Of a DNA stretch of 64,000 nucleotides, positions 39,805 to 53,363 are shown piece by piece. The DNA is taken from the NCBI GenBank assembly GCA_030765045.1, contig CM060968.1, positions 105,011,904-105,075,903 of the forward strand. Direction: 5' to 3'. Both the position numbers and the translations under genes were made by a program. The notes under the pieces are model-generated. The model had not been told where the DNA came from, did no database searches, and worked only from the letters and a program-made list of their open reading frames with translations. This stretch comes from Tenodera sinensis. Taxonomy: Eukaryota > Arthropoda > Insecta > Mantodea > Mantidae. Numbering within the stretch: position 1 is the first letter of the stretch; the number at the start of each line of letters is the position of its first letter.

Positions 39805-39960
39805 ATATAGAGATAAGTAGACGCGGTAGCACACTCGCCTAGCGTATACACCAGATCGCTATCGATTAAGAGAGGGATTGCATTCGACTCCTTATTGGGC
39901 GAGTCATTAGAAGAGGCTATTTCGTGCGTTTCATCAAGTGAAGTCACAGCGAAAGTTGAA
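39805..39960 (+). mobile_element. tRNA-derived SINE fragment
   Basis: A-box-like CGCGGTAGCACACTCGCC and B-box-like GATTGCATTCGACTCC, then a GGGCGAGTCATTAGAAGAGG body. Confidence 0.55.
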
Positions 39961-40513
39961 CTAAATCACATTAGTGAAGATACTTTGAAAATTGGAAAAG
40001 TCAGAATATTGTACTCTAACTACTAAACATAGGAATTCTTAGGAAGTTGGATTAAAGTTAACTACTATAAGTACATGGGGGAAGACACCAGTGTTTTGTT
40101 GACAGTGTGTATCGTCATCGAGGTTAGCGTTCAGATAGGAATGAACTGCAAGGCGATATTGGAAATGTAATGAAAAGAGCACTACATTTTTAGATCTTAA
40201 TCTCATTAGTAAATGCAACTCGGATTGTGGATCTGTTCTTTATCTGATTGCATTTCGATGCCCCACCCACTCGTTCTCTAGCTGTTTATTTCCGCTTTCC
40301 ATTGAACACATTCATATCGTGGCCAATGTAAACAACAGTGGATAAGGGTTTCTGATGATGGGTGAAAACGGTTTGAGAGTGCTGTGTGCAAGCGCCAATA
40401 TACTCAACAATGCTAAAAGACTAGTTACCTGCGGCGTCCCGCTTGAAAGTCCAGCAAAGGTCAACTTCTTTGTTTACAAATTCCTATATCTGGTTATCAT
40501 ATACTATCACTAT
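39961..40513. other. Spacer
   Basis: Nothing recognised. Confidence 0.45.
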
Positions 40514-41247
40514 TTACTTTCTCTACCACGTATAGTAAGTAGAGGAAGTATTGTATTAGACCCCAAAACTATGTTTTGGGGCTCCCGTATCCAGAAAGCA
40601 TTTTTAGAAAAAGGTACATGTGTGTGTCTATGGTGCAAGATGAAGATTTTGAAGAAATTTATTCTTTACAGGCAATTTTTTCTTCGAAAATATCCATTTT
40701 CTCAAAAATGGTAATGATTTGCATTCAAATACCATATGTTTAAGATATTTTAAGGCAAATGAAATGTATATTTTAAATTTTCTGCCTATAGCCCATGTAG
40801 TTCTGTTTACTGTTGACTTTTGCAACTAGTAAACCGTAAGAGAGACCAAATCTTACTATACAAAAAGTAGATTTCGTTAAAATAAACTATTTATACCAAA
40901 TTATCTTTTTTTTTGGACTGAACCATTTCGGGAGTATTCATTGTTAGTACATAATTTCGCAATACTTATAAACCGTTCACAAATTGGAGATCGTTATTCA
41001 TTTTTTTTATCTCTTGGTTATGCAAAGAGAAGGACATTTCAGTCGTCATATAACGACCGCTTTTAAAACATTTGACTATCGCTCAAAGCCTACTGTATTC
41101 CCATATTGCCCTTATATCTACAAGGAAATAAGCAATAAGATAATTTCTGCCAATTTTATCTCGACTAACATGCAGTAGATGGAAGAATGCGTGTTGGTAA
41201 GAATAGAAGAAGAGTAGATAAAGTCATGTGAGTGCAACACATCAGAT
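40514..41247 (+). mobile_element. HM element with clear terminal hairpin (734 bp)
   Basis: Starts TTACTTTCTCTACC. Arms ACTTTCTCTAC (40516-40526) and GTAGAGGAAGT (40539-40549) are inverted with one mismatch and a 12-nt loop. The microsatellite is nearly gone: GTGTGTGTCTATGGTGC runs straight into GATGAAGATTTTGAAG, a local deletion. The core and the distal terminus, which ends CAACACATCAGAT, are intact. Confidence 0.9.
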
Positions 41248-41463
41248 TGTTTTCAAGGTTTAACGTCCTTTAATCGGACGATGAATGAAATAGATGAAAT
41301 TATACTTACATGAGCTCCAAGTCCACAGAGCTTAATGTTACCTGAAATCACCCCAAAAACTTTATTTAGGTAATTCACCCTTGTGAGACTCGAACTCAAG
41401 GCCTCTTGAACGCGAGGCAGACACCAGAGGTGGACACTGTCAGCCTTGCATGGACACAATGAC
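41248..41463 (-). mobile_element. tRNA-derived SINE between HM and SINE-B
   Basis: The minus strand has A-box-like CTCTGGTGTCTGCCTCGCG and B-box GAGTTCGAGTCTCACAAGG at 41375-41440. The leftward body contains TTAACGTCCTTTAATCGGAC. It follows directly after the HM terminus. Confidence 0.6.
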
Positions 41464-41783
41464 TAAATAATTAATTATAATCCCTAGGGCACCTCCTCTA
41501 CAGAGAGGTTACCCTCATTCGTCCGGCCGCTGCGTCCTCCAGCCGCAGCCAAGGCTACGAAGGAGTGCAGGTTGAGAGGGACGGAGGTCAGCACGGTGAC
41601 TCCCCCGACCGTAGGGTGATTACTGAACCCTTTTAGGGACGCCACCTTCCTATCAGGATAGCTCCTCAGAACCTAACGAGGCTGAGTGCACCCCTACCAC
41701 ACCTCCCAGCGGGGGAACAATTCCATCCCGGGTCCCCCGTGCCAAAGGCAGGCGTGCTGCGGAGGCACTCCCTTAAATAATTA
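41464..41783 (-). mobile_element. SINE-B, complete with target-site duplication
   Basis: 11-bp direct repeats TAAATAATTAA at 41464-41474 and 41773-41783 flank a 298-bp body. It shares CGAGGCTGAGTGCACCCC, the AGCTCCTCAGAACCTAA block and the right-hand GGGTCCCCCGTGCCAAAGGC head with the other copies. Confidence 0.85.
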
Positions 41784-42612
41784 AATCAACAAAATAACAA
41801 TTATGTATTTTTGCAATCAAGCTGGTATCGTTCCATTGGTTAATCACGCAAGTGATACACTACTTCCTTGCTGCATTTCTCATTCAAGGGTAATGAGAAG
41901 AATGCACATCCACGGTCTCGCACTAATGGACACCACGAGCAAACACAGAACAATGAACAACATGACCGTTACTCTTGTATCTACCTCGCTTAGCTACACA
42001 TAACATGAGATTACAATGAATGACCGATACGTATGTACGCTGAAAGAGTCTGATGTCTCAATTTGGAGACCTATTACCAAATATAACTGGTTGTGTTGTA
42101 ACGCAACCGATCACGTTATTTATTGTAATGGTGCGCCACTTTTTGTTCAGAGGCGGTGCTGATCTACAGCCTGATCAGGAATCTTGTACCTCCAACTATA
42201 TTTCGCCTAATCCTGTTATAGCGGTCTAATTTCGTTTTACGTCTATTTGGCGAGGTTTTCTATTTAGTTAGCAAAACAATACTCAACATATAATGTGCTA
42301 TGAAGCGACTAAAACTTTTTATAGTTTATCTTAATGTTGAGGTTATGTTATAACTTATAATTAATAAGTACTCGGCACTAAATGTTGCACAAAGCTTATA
42401 CGAAAAAAAAAAAAAAAAAAAAAAAAAAAACCCTTAAAAACCCTTCAATTAGGATCCATTTGGAATTTTGCACTTCTAGCTATTTATATGTCCAAGACAT
42501 AAGGTAGATCACACGAGATGAGGGATGTAAAATATTAAAATCTTTTCCTTTACGTTTTCGTTGTTGTGGTGAAATGCACCTTATGATGCGATTTTGTTGC
42601 ATTTGTTTCGTA
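41784..42612. other. Spacer with (A)28
   Basis: A perfect A run at 42403-42430 and otherwise nothing recognised. The 66-codon frame at 41803 has no domain. Confidence 0.45.
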
Positions 42613-43469
42613 TTACTTTCTCTACTGGTAAGTAGGGGAAGTATTGTATTCCACCCAAAAATTCGATGTCGAGATTTCACCGGAAATATATGTTTTGAGA
42701 CCCCCTGAATCCAAAAAAAAGCATTTTTAGAAAAAGGTCCGTGTGTGTGTCTGTGTGTCAGTCTGTGTATCAATCTGTGGACAGCATAACTCAAAAACGA
42801 AAAGTCGGTTAAAAACCAAAGTTGGTATTTAAGTTTAATGTCTTTCAAAGATGCGACACGAATATTTTCAAGAAAATAACCCCACCCTAAACTACCCTTT
42901 ACATGGAAAATTTTTCGAAAATTTTGATTTTCTTGAAAAGGGCTCAAACGATTTTGATTAAAATGTTATATGTTTGAGATAGTTTTATGAAAAATGAAAT
43001 GTATATCTTGAATTTTCCCCCTATAGCCCTTGTCGTATTTATTCTGGACGACTTTTGCATAAGTGGTAAACCGTTAGAGATAGACCAAATCGCACTATAC
43101 AAAAAAATGTACATCTTGCTAAAATACACAATTTATGTCTGACTAAATTTTCTTGTAGGGTGAACCATTTCGGAGATATTTCTTGTTATGTGTGTGAGTT
43201 TCGGAAAACTTAGAACTTTCGTGAAATGGATCATCGTTGTTCATTTTTTATATGTCAAGTGTGCAAAGACAACAGAATCTCAAACATTTGACTATCGCAC
43301 ATATTCTAACTATATGCTAACATTCCCTTTGTACCAACAAGGAAATAAGCATTAAGATAATTTGTACAAATGTTTATCTCAACTAACACGAAGAAGGTAC
43401 AGGAATAAGAGTTTGTAAGAATGGTTAGTACAAGAGTAGAGAAAGTCATGTGAGTGTAACACATCAGAT
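42613..43469 (+). mobile_element. HM element, complete (857 bp)
   Basis: Terminal TTACTTTCTCTACTGGTAAG, hairpin partner AGTAGGGGAAGT, and a proximal block with TTCCACCCAAAAATTCGATG. The microsatellite is an unexpanded GTGTGTGTCTGTGTGTCAGT mix. The full core follows, then AAGAGTAGAGAAAGTCATGT and an end at ACACATCAGAT. Together with 28085-28933 it defines the consensus. The 155-codon minus frame is a translation of the element and lacks any domain. Confidence 0.93.
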
Positions 43470-45187
43470 CTTTTTTAGTTCATATTCTTTGAAACTTGAT
43501 GGAAATATGTGAAGGGCCTTTTCTTAATATGTATATCTATACCAAAATTAAAAAGGAAGAAAATAATTTCGGTGTGTGTGTGGGGGGGGGGGGGGGGAGG
43601 GGGAGTGTTTTTGTGTACAAATGCCAAACCCATTACTTCGAATATGGATTTAATAGGTTACTTTTTACACCTTAGTATATTGCAATTTACTTTAAGCCTT
43701 CTAATTATCTATTTGGACTTGAAGTGTTTTAAAATTAAGTTACTTTAGAGGGGTTGTATGCCGTTCACATTACAATTCATTCATATTTCACTGTTTTTGA
43801 ATGATTTAGAAAACTTTGGCTACATTTAGATCCTAAAAAAGTGACAAAATATGGTAAACAACCCTTACATTTAATCTCTGACATACGAAACATTATTTGG
43901 CCATATAGATGAAACTTTGTACGTTTTACAACACCAAACAACTACAGCACCGTATTTTCAAGACGTTATTTAAAAATCTGCAGTTTAAACCACATGGTTA
44001 AATATACTACATGAGTTGGCAAAAATGATAAGTTAGTTGCAATTTAAAAAAATAGAAAAACGTAAGCCTTGGTTTGAATTACTTTGTGTCTAAGTTTATA
44101 AATCCACCCTAATTTTATTTTCAACTCCTTATAGATAAATACACTACTTGGTCTACCAGGCACAAATATACTTATTGGACCTGGCGAAAATCAAAGGATG
44201 CAATACAACTTCCAAAAGCTAGCCATATGTTAAATGTTAACTGAATAGCCCATTTTAAAATTAAATTGACAATAGAGCAATGAAACGGAAGAAGCTGGTG
44301 ATTTTCTCTACATGGAGAAGATATTCTGATAGCTCTGATAGGCTCTGATATGAATCGATTCCTGCTGGAGGGAAGCGGAGTAGTAATGAAAATTGTGATG
44401 TCACTGTGATTTTAAAAGGGACTATACAAAATTTCAGTTATAAACTGTCGTAGTAGATTCCCCTCCCGTCTGTAACATTCCAGCAACATTCCAAGATCTA
44501 TTTCACTCCGCAGACTTATTTTTCCAAATGAAAAACAAATTATTTCGAATAAACAATAGTATTTATGTACTGTTTACACACCAGATTCAATGAAACGAAG
44601 GAAAATTTCTAATCCATGAATTAAAAGAGTTCAAATAATTGAAGTTTAACTGTAATATTATACAAAGGCACAATGAAAGGGGCTAACATTGTAGAAGCCG
44701 TTCTCCTGTATCTATCCCAGAGGAGGCTAACGGGATACCTTATATATCTGGCCCGCATTACCGCTGGTTCCTACCTGCCTACTTGCAAAGCCAGTTCCAA
44801 GTCTGCAAAAAGACACACTGTTAAGTAACCCGCAGTAAAATAACAAAAAATTGTGTACAACGTGCAGAGGTAGCAATAAGGATGAAGGAACAAGTAATAA
44901 AAGACAAATATGTGCTAAAACTTGTGCATACCGGCGATAACGGTGTTCTCACCTACATCCTACCTAACAGCGATTAGGCCAATAATTCCATACTCCCGGT
45001 ACACACCATTTCATTACCCTCCCTATTTCTTGCAACCAAATGACATTGGGATTTCATCATGAATACAAGTACATACACTGCACAAATACCATATCCTCTG
45101 AATTCTAAAAATTTTTTCCCTCACCCCTTTTTAAAAGTTCTTTTTCGGTGTTTCAGATATGACGCCTTCCCTATGTCGCCCAAGTTA
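43470..45187. other. Spacer with GT/G run
   Basis: GTGTGTGTGTG followed by about 16 G and GAGGGGGAG at 43573-43606. The remainder is AT-rich and unassigned. Confidence 0.5.
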
Positions 45188-46049
<862 letters not shown>

Positions 46050-46701
46050 TTTTTTGTACACACTTCTGGTACGCTTCGACCCGGTTGCTTAAATATCACT
46101 GACTAGAGATCAGATTTAATCTAAGATCAGAACAAGAACTAGGATCAGATTAGAATTGCGTTGTATAGAACTAATCTAAGATTGTTGAATATCACTTCAA
46201 CTTCGTAGTAAAGGTTTGGCAACTGTTAAAACAGCTGAAAATCACTGCTACAGGATAGCAGCAATCACTGGTTTTTTGAGCTTCGTACGCATTCAGTACC
46301 ATAGGAAAATCGCGCTAAATAAGAAATAAGAGAGACCGTATAATTTTACCCACGAAGGAAAAAAAAAAAAAAAAGAAAGAAAAAATTGGTGGATTTTGCA
46401 ATTTAAAAGTCTAAACGTATACTAGAATAAAAAATAAAGGGAGGGGGAAAAAAAAAGAAAGAAAGAAAACAGTAATTTGAGGTTAATGGTGTATTTACCC
46501 TATTGTTTTAATTTGTACAGTTTACCATTATTGGGTTAAAGCATATTTAAGTTCAACATATTTTTCTTAAATTTGAAGCACACAACTGCAAAGTGATTTA
46601 GTTTTTCATGAATCTAGAACTAAACCTTAAGTACAATAGCTTTACATTTTACTATTTGTGAAATTTTTTCTAGGTTAGGTGTAATCAGTTTTTGCCTCTC
46701 C

Positions 46702-46739
<38 letters not shown>

Positions 46740-47440
46740 ACTAAGACAATTTGAAACTATGCTTCTATTATCCCAATAATTACAAAATGTATTGCTTACA
46801 TTATGTTATTTAAAGCTGTAGTTACTATTTAGTTCTTCCTTATGCAGCTCTGCTGATCTAAGTTCAATCAAGTTAGCCGCAGAAAATTCAGCAGTTTGGA
46901 CTTAGATCAAAGTTCATAAAATCAAAATTCAGCTATATTCCTGGAGCTTGTACAGAACATTTTTCCAGCTTTTATTCACAACAATATCAATCACTGTTTA
47001 AAATTGCTTCTCGCACATAACTTTTCAAATTATATACAAGCAAACATGCCTCGTTTTAATTACAGTTGTATACCCATTCCACAACAATTGTCCTTTCATT
47101 AATTTAAAGATAATCACCATACTCAAATGCATACTTCGCTTCAATTAATTTCTCTCATAATTATTATAATCATCTCCATTGTTGTATGTTCAGATATACT
47201 TATACACAGGCAGTTGTACTGATTGATTGAATATATTTACATTAATGCAGAGCAAAGCAGTTAAGTCAAGGTTACGAAATATTTTACGGAATACTGTGGC
47301 TTGGAAGCAAAATGCTTAGAGCTCGGCAGTTGTCTATTTTGCTCTTTTGTTTAGAATAACGGGTTTCATGCTTACTGGTGTAAAGTATACTAGATTTATA
47401 GCGCCCATAGAAACCTGTTTTCCTAGTGTGCCCCTTTTCG
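46050..47440. other. Spacer with homopolymers
   Basis: A-rich GAAA runs at 46360-46385 and 46447-46468, and (T)33 at 46706-46738. Nothing else recognised. Confidence 0.5.
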
Positions 47441-47555
47441 TAATTTAATGGGGTAAATACGCATTAAATGGTATAAAAATTGGTGATATTCAATAATTAA
47501 TTGTTCTGTATGGATTAACCATGCAAAATTGCTATTGAAGTCTTAAAGCATACAA
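47441..47555 (+). repeat. Dispersed repeat Y, copy 2
   Basis: It matches 6196-6292 through TGGATTAACCATGCAAAATT and GCTATTGAAGTCTT. The left part contains an extra TATAAAAATTGGTG segment. Confidence 0.7.
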
Positions 47556-50306
47556 TTTTTCACAATATTTTGAACTTATTGTAACAGTGCCTGTCTATTT
47601 TAAGTTTTCAGTGCATATTGCGTTGAACTCTCCATGTTTTAAGGACGGTTATGCGAAGTTTGTTTTGCATTTCTTACATTGCCTGTAATCTACCACAGTA
47701 TAGTATTATAAAGTCATAAACTTGAAAAAGTCTGATTTCCTTGTTCATGAAACCTGCAGTTATACCAACGGAAGAAAGCAAAGGGAAAGTAGTTGTTACG
47801 TGTAATACGTATGGAGAGGAAGTGCAAAAGTAGGTATGGCTCCTGTGTGGTAAGGAGTTTTCACGCAATTGAACTATTAAGGAACTGTTTCTGAGATTGG
47901 CCGCCAGATAGCTCTTCAGAAAGATAAATGTAATGCATGAAGTTTGGCGATTATCAGCTTGGTTCATAAACCAATGAAACCAACATTAATCTAGAGCTAT
48001 TACATTTCATCAGTTTTCTTCTTGTTGTTAACGTACTACTGGGCCATTTTTGGAACTCCAAAGGAAGGAAGGAAGGAATTAAAGAAATGAAGATACCGAG
48101 CAAAATCTGTAAACAGCTCGAGAAAGTTAAATAATATTATAAGGTTATGTAAGTCTGAGGATTCTGATATGTATTTTTATGACCATACAATTTATTGCTT
48201 AATTCTTGTTATTCACCCCTTTGAAAATATTGTGGTAATATTAGTTTCGTAGGCAGAAAAACTTCCAGAGCATACTTCTTTATATTATCTCATAAGAAAG
48301 AATCGAACCACCATTTAACATTTCAAACCACCCTGTTTTATGGATAATGTAAAAAGCTAATATTTCGACCAATTACACAAAAATGAAATCCTACCACCAT
48401 AGTTTTGCAGTTTCTTATTCTTGCTACAAAATTCAATGTGAATGAATAATTCAAAGATATATTTTAGTCAAACCTGTATCCATTTTTGAGAAAATAAGAG
48501 AACTAACCGATGCTGTCAAGATAACAGTGGGAAAGAGAAAATAATTAATTCAAAATGCACTAAAATCAGAACACAATAAAAGTATACACTTTAAATAGCA
48601 CAGTTTCTTAGGAAATTAAGACTACCTGAAATCGCAATTTATTAATCACCGCAAATCTATTGATACTGTCATTGTTCAGTAAAAGCTGGTGTTTTACTCC
48701 ATAAAATCGCATCCTTCCATTCTTACTATGACAAACAACTATTATTGGTCGGTATCTCAGGCATTGCCAAAAGCTATTGGTCAATATCAAATGCGCAGCA
48801 CAGCTCGTATTTACGAGTGCTCATAGCTTTTTCGGTTATTTGAGGTTAAAATGTGTTTAAGATATTTATTTAGGGACCAAAGCTCTAGAAATAATTATAT
48901 AATGACAACAGGCATATGTTTGTAAGCTTAATTAAATTATATAAAGATAATAGGCAAACAGGTGTATTCGGCAAGATAATTACAATGCTAGAAGGATGAT
49001 ATTTTAAAAGTATGACACACATTTAGTATAATCACCTAAGTGGATTATCTGTTTCATAAGGTATTATACGACGTAACTGCTTTCTTTTATATTTTGAATT
49101 CGCAGATTATAACCTCAAAAAGTGCATAAGCTTTTTAGATCTCTAATTGAATCGAAGCGTAGATTATGGGGTTAAAACATGGAAGCAGTGAAAAAAGGTG
49201 TTATTTTCCGTAACTTTTAATTAATTTCAACGTTTAATGTACAAATTAAATAAATTCTAAATTTTTATTTTGTCCACCATTTTACAATATATTCGATTAA
49301 GTTTGATTCTGATTGCTTTATTAAAAAGCATCAATATGTCCGTGCATTGCTGAAAGGCCTTCGTGTGTACTTGTGTACGGGAATCTTTTGTATTTATCTA
49401 GAGAAAATCAAACTTCGAGAAGAATTTAATTGAATATCTCACAGACATAACCTATTTGATTAAAAGAAAGTACGTAAGGATTAAAAGAAACAAATGCAAT
49501 ACTACTTACTTTTAAAGATGTATATGGAAGCAAATGAGGATCACAAATTAACAGATGATAGGGAAATTATTAGAAAACAGACAAATGTTTGGGAAGCGAT
49601 TAACATTTAGGTTATGTAGCCACGATTGGTTGAATCACAACGATGGGTAAAAGGTAGTATAGCCCGGAGTAAATTTCTAGCTTTAATCCGTAAGTGTTTT
49701 TCAGCGATTAATGGGATGCAGTTGGCAACAATGACTAACCAGAAAGACTGAGCTAATGATAATTTGTGCAAAATAAAAAAATAACCAGACATGAAATAGC
49801 ATAATTCCATTTTCATCAGCGAGTCGAGAAATATTTAGTTTTTCGACTGATCCAAAGGCGCTCTCTGGAATCAACCAAACAGCAGATGTTAGGAAGTACC
49901 GGTGAAATTCAGAACTTTACATATACCTATGTATGTCTCTGTAAAGTAAGAATTATTGTCAACCTACGGGTATAAATATCCAATTTTTTGTATAAAAACT
50001 CGTTTTTAACGATGCTAGAGGTCCTGAAACTATTAACTGTACACCTGCTAGTAAATGACTCGTTTTGCTACAGGAAGTTGGTAACTAGGCCACCCGGCAG
50101 ACACAGGAGCCCCTATAGATGGCGCAGAGTGGGAGGAGCTGGGGTGAACTTCAGTCGCGCGCGTGTCGATGTAAACAACCAGCTAATTGTGATCATGTCG
50201 GAGCTGTGTGTGCCTAAGCCAGACAGGATTGTCGCCGTTATGATTCACACTATTCCGCAGCGGTATCTCAGATATTTCATCAATCCAATAACTGAAAAAG
50301 CTATGT
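47556..50306. other. Unassigned region
   Basis: Longest stretch without a recognised repeat. Short frames at 47674, 48608, 49607 and 49988 have no domain. 50060-50240 is GC-richer and includes GTCGCGCGCGTGTCGATG near 50153. A (GGAA)4 tract lies near 48065. Confidence 0.45.
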
Positions 50307-50407
50307 TTACTTTCTCAACTCGTAGGCAGACGAAGTATCTAGTGCATTCCATACAAAACTACGATTGAGATTTCACTGGAAATACATGCTTTGAGACCCC
50401 TGAATGA
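50307..50407 (+). repeat. HM hairpin-end fragment (outer copy, left part)
   Basis: TTACTTTCTCAACTCGTAGG through TTTGAGACCCCTGAATGAAA. It stops just before the microsatellite slot, where an HM fragment in the opposite orientation begins. Confidence 0.8.
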
Positions 50408-50410
50408 AAA

Positions 50411-50634
50411 ATCTTATGTGTTGCACTCACATGACTTTCTCTACTCTTCTACTAACCATTCTGACAAAATGCTATTCCTTAATCTTCTTCGTGTTGAGAT
50501 TAACATTTACAGAAATTATCTTATTGCTTATTTTCTTGTAGGTGCAAGGGGAATTTGGGAATACAGTAGGCTTTGAGTGATAGTCAAATCTTTTAAAGCT
50601 TTTAGATTCTGTTCTCCTTGCACGGTTAACATAA
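50411..50634 (-). repeat. HM distal-end fragment in tandem
   Basis: ATCTTATGTGTTGCACTC through TTTGCACGGTTAACAT-type sequence, about 225 bp. It is directly followed by another copy starting with the same terminus. Confidence 0.85.
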
Positions 50635-50638
50635 AAAA

Positions 50639-51343
50639 ATCTGATGTGTTGCACTCACATGACTTTCTCTACTCTTGTACTAACCATTGTTACAAACTCT
50701 TATTCCTATATCTTCTTCGTGTTAGTTGAGATAAACATTTGTACAAATTATCGTATTGCTTATTTCCTTGTAGGTGCAAGGGGAATATAGGAATACAAGC
50801 TTTGAACGGTAGTCAAATCTTTTAAAGCTTTGAGATCGCTTCTCTTTGCACGCTTAACACATAAAAAATGAATAACGATGTTCCACTTCACGAAAGTTTC
50901 GTTTTGTGAAACTGGCAGAAATAAGAAGGATCGTCTCCGAAATGGTTCTCTCTCTAAAAACAAAAAAGTACGCAAACATAAATTACGTGTTTTAGCAAGA
51001 TCTACATTTTTTGTTGAGTAAGATTTTGTCCGTCTCTTACGGTTTACGAGTTATTTAAAAGTCATCCAGAGTAAACAGAACTACATGGGCTATAGCCAGA
51101 AAATTCAAGATATATAGTCATTTATCATAAAAATGTCAAACTTATGGTATTTTAATGAAAATCGTTAGCTATTTTCAAGAAAATCAATATTTTCGAAAAA
51201 CTTTCAATGTAAAGGGTAGTTTAGGGTGTGGCTATTTTCTTCAAAATCTTCTTGTCGCATTTTTGAAAGACTTCGTTTTTGACTTATGCTGTCCACAGAC
51301 TGAAACACAGACACAGACACGGACTTTTTTTTTTTTGCAAAAA

Positions 51344-51377
<34 letters not shown>

Positions 51378-51472
51378 CAGGGGGTCTCAAAACAAATTTC
51401 TGGTTAAATATCGACTTGGAATATTTGGGTCGAACACAGTACTTCCTCTACTTACTATACATAGAAACTGAA
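50639..51472 (-). mobile_element. HM element, near complete, in tandem
   Basis: Begins ATCTGATGTGTTGCAC. Full core, GCTGTCCACAGACTG block and a short ACACAGACACAGACACGGAC tract. T runs of 12 and 26 bp (51325-51336 and 51347-51372) have expanded in the block next to the tract. It ends near a degenerate hairpin end, CTTACTATACATAGAAACTG. Confidence 0.85.
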
Positions 51473-51475
51473 AAG

Positions 51476-51573
51476 GTTTCTACAAATGTTTATCTGGATT
51501 AACATGAATTAAAAGAATGACCATTTGTACAAGAGTGAATAAAGAAAGCCATGCGAGTGCAACGCATCAGATT
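51476..51573 (+). repeat. HM distal-end fragment (outer copy, right part)
   Basis: TTTCTACAAATGTTTATCTG through AACGCATCAGAT. With 50307-50407 it plausibly makes one older plus-strand HM copy into which the minus copies inserted. Confidence 0.75.
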
Positions 51574-52521
51574 TTTCTTCTTGGTGTTTCAAATTTTGAT
51601 GTTACAGATTGGTGGCACTGATTATAGTGGTCACGACAGATATTTGTTTTTCTAAAGGTTCTTTTGTCTTTGAGGAAAATGTATTTCTAGTGAATTTCGA
51701 TATAGAAATTGTAGGTGAAATGAAATAACTTGTTTCCCTACTAGGAACTAGTAGAGCAAAGATTACTGTTGGTAATTTTCGCCAGTTAATCTCAAATCAA
51801 GATCAGGTAGTCTAAGCCTTTTAAAAGAAACTTGCAATGCAGTGGTAAGGCCAGCACGTTAAATCTTTTTTTCAGATGGAGACATGTTGTAAATCCCATG
51901 TAGCTCGAAATTTAGGAATGATGAACTGCTATTTGGGTGATGTAATATTGTAATCCGGGTGCTAGAGGCTATCGGACAAGCGGCGAGAGCAAAGTAGCAC
52001 GTTGCTATCTTCAACACCTCCATCCGGCCATATTTTATTCCATCTTTCAACTGTCGCGAGTGGGGAATTACTGCAAGGAATGCCCAAGTGTCCTTTTGCA
52101 TACCTTTCGCTTCCCATGTCATGATATGCTTTATGTGACTATTATGCTTCCTTGTAACACCGGTTACACTATAAATAACCATCTTTTGGAAAAAATATTG
52201 CTTTTTATACAAAGAGGAAGCTGGGGTCAAAGTATCGCTTAATATGCATGTCTCGAATTTTGCAGCATCGGTTTGCTCTTAATGCCACCTTACATATTTA
52301 TAATTGTGGCCAGCCTGTGTTTTTATTATATTTTACTGGACCACATTTTGCTCTTTTTATTTACACTACTGCTTTTTCTTCCTTCCCTGTTTACCCTCCT
52401 TCGATGTAGGACTTGCACCCCAGGACAACAATAATAATAGTAATTATAATAATGTTAATAATACTATTAATTTATTTATTGTCATTATGCTCATTATGAA
52501 TAACTATATAATTAATAAATC
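51574..52521. other. Spacer
   Basis: Frames at 51859-52242 have no recognised domain. A short imperfect AAT-rich stretch lies at 52428-52470. Confidence 0.45.
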
Positions 52522-52655
52522 CTTCGAGATAGACAAAACATTACCTAAAAAAAGAGGAGATCTTGTTAAAGCACACATTTTATGTCCCATAACTTGTTAG
52601 TGGACATAAGTATTTCTGAGATATTCTGTTATTTAGTGTGAATTTTCAAATAGTT
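52522..52655 (+). repeat. HM internal fragment
   Basis: GAGATAGACAAAACATTACC through TTCTGAGATATTCTGTTATT of the core. It is immediately left of a longer copy in the same orientation. Confidence 0.75.
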
Positions 52656-52664
52656 ATGAAGTTG

Positions 52665-53363
52665 TACTTTCTCTACTGGAAAAGTAGTGTATTCTACCCG
52701 AAAAAATTGGATTCAGAAGTTGCACCAGAAATACACATTTTGAGACTCTCTCCCTCTCTCTCCCCCAAGCAGCATAACCCAAAAATAAAAAATATATCAA
52801 ACTTGATATTCAAGTTTAGCATCTTCAAAGGTACGTTAAACGAAAGTCTTCAAGAAAACCTCCCCACCTCAAACTGCTTTTTAAATGTAATATTTTTGAA
52901 AATTTTATTTTTTTCAAAAATGGTGTTGAAGGCTTTCATTAAAATACCTCGTATTTTAGATATTTTCATTCTGAGCAAATGTATATCTTGAATTTTCTGG
53001 AAAACTCCTCTGAGGTACTGTTCATTCTGAGTGATCTGTAAACCATAAGAGAAAAAATGCTAATACACCGGAAATGTAAATTTTACACGATTTATGTAAA
53101 ATAACTTCTTTGTGGAAATATTTATACTTTTCTTCAAATAGGAAGTTTTTATATCCTGGCTATGTAAAGAGAATGGAATTTCAAACATCACATAGGGAGC
53201 AGCTCTTAAGAGATTTAACTATCGCTTAAGCCTTCTCAATTACCATATTCCCAATGTACCTGCAAGGAACAAGTAACATGTAGTAGATGGAAGAATAAGG
53301 TTTTGTAAGAATAGCTTGCTGAAGAATAAATAGAGAAAGTCATACGAGTGCAACACGTCAGAT
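52665..53363 (+). mobile_element. HM element, microsatellite reduced to CT run
   Basis: TACTTTCTCTACTGGAAAAG end and GTATTCTACCC block. A CTCTCTCCCTCTCTCTCCCC run (52746-52765) stands in place of GT, followed by the AGCATAACCCAAAAATAA block, a diverged core and a terminus ending ACACGTCAGAT. Confidence 0.85.

Noticed and set aside
42480..42947. 155-codon minus-strand frame
   Set aside because: Inside HM. Other HM copies do not keep this frame open.
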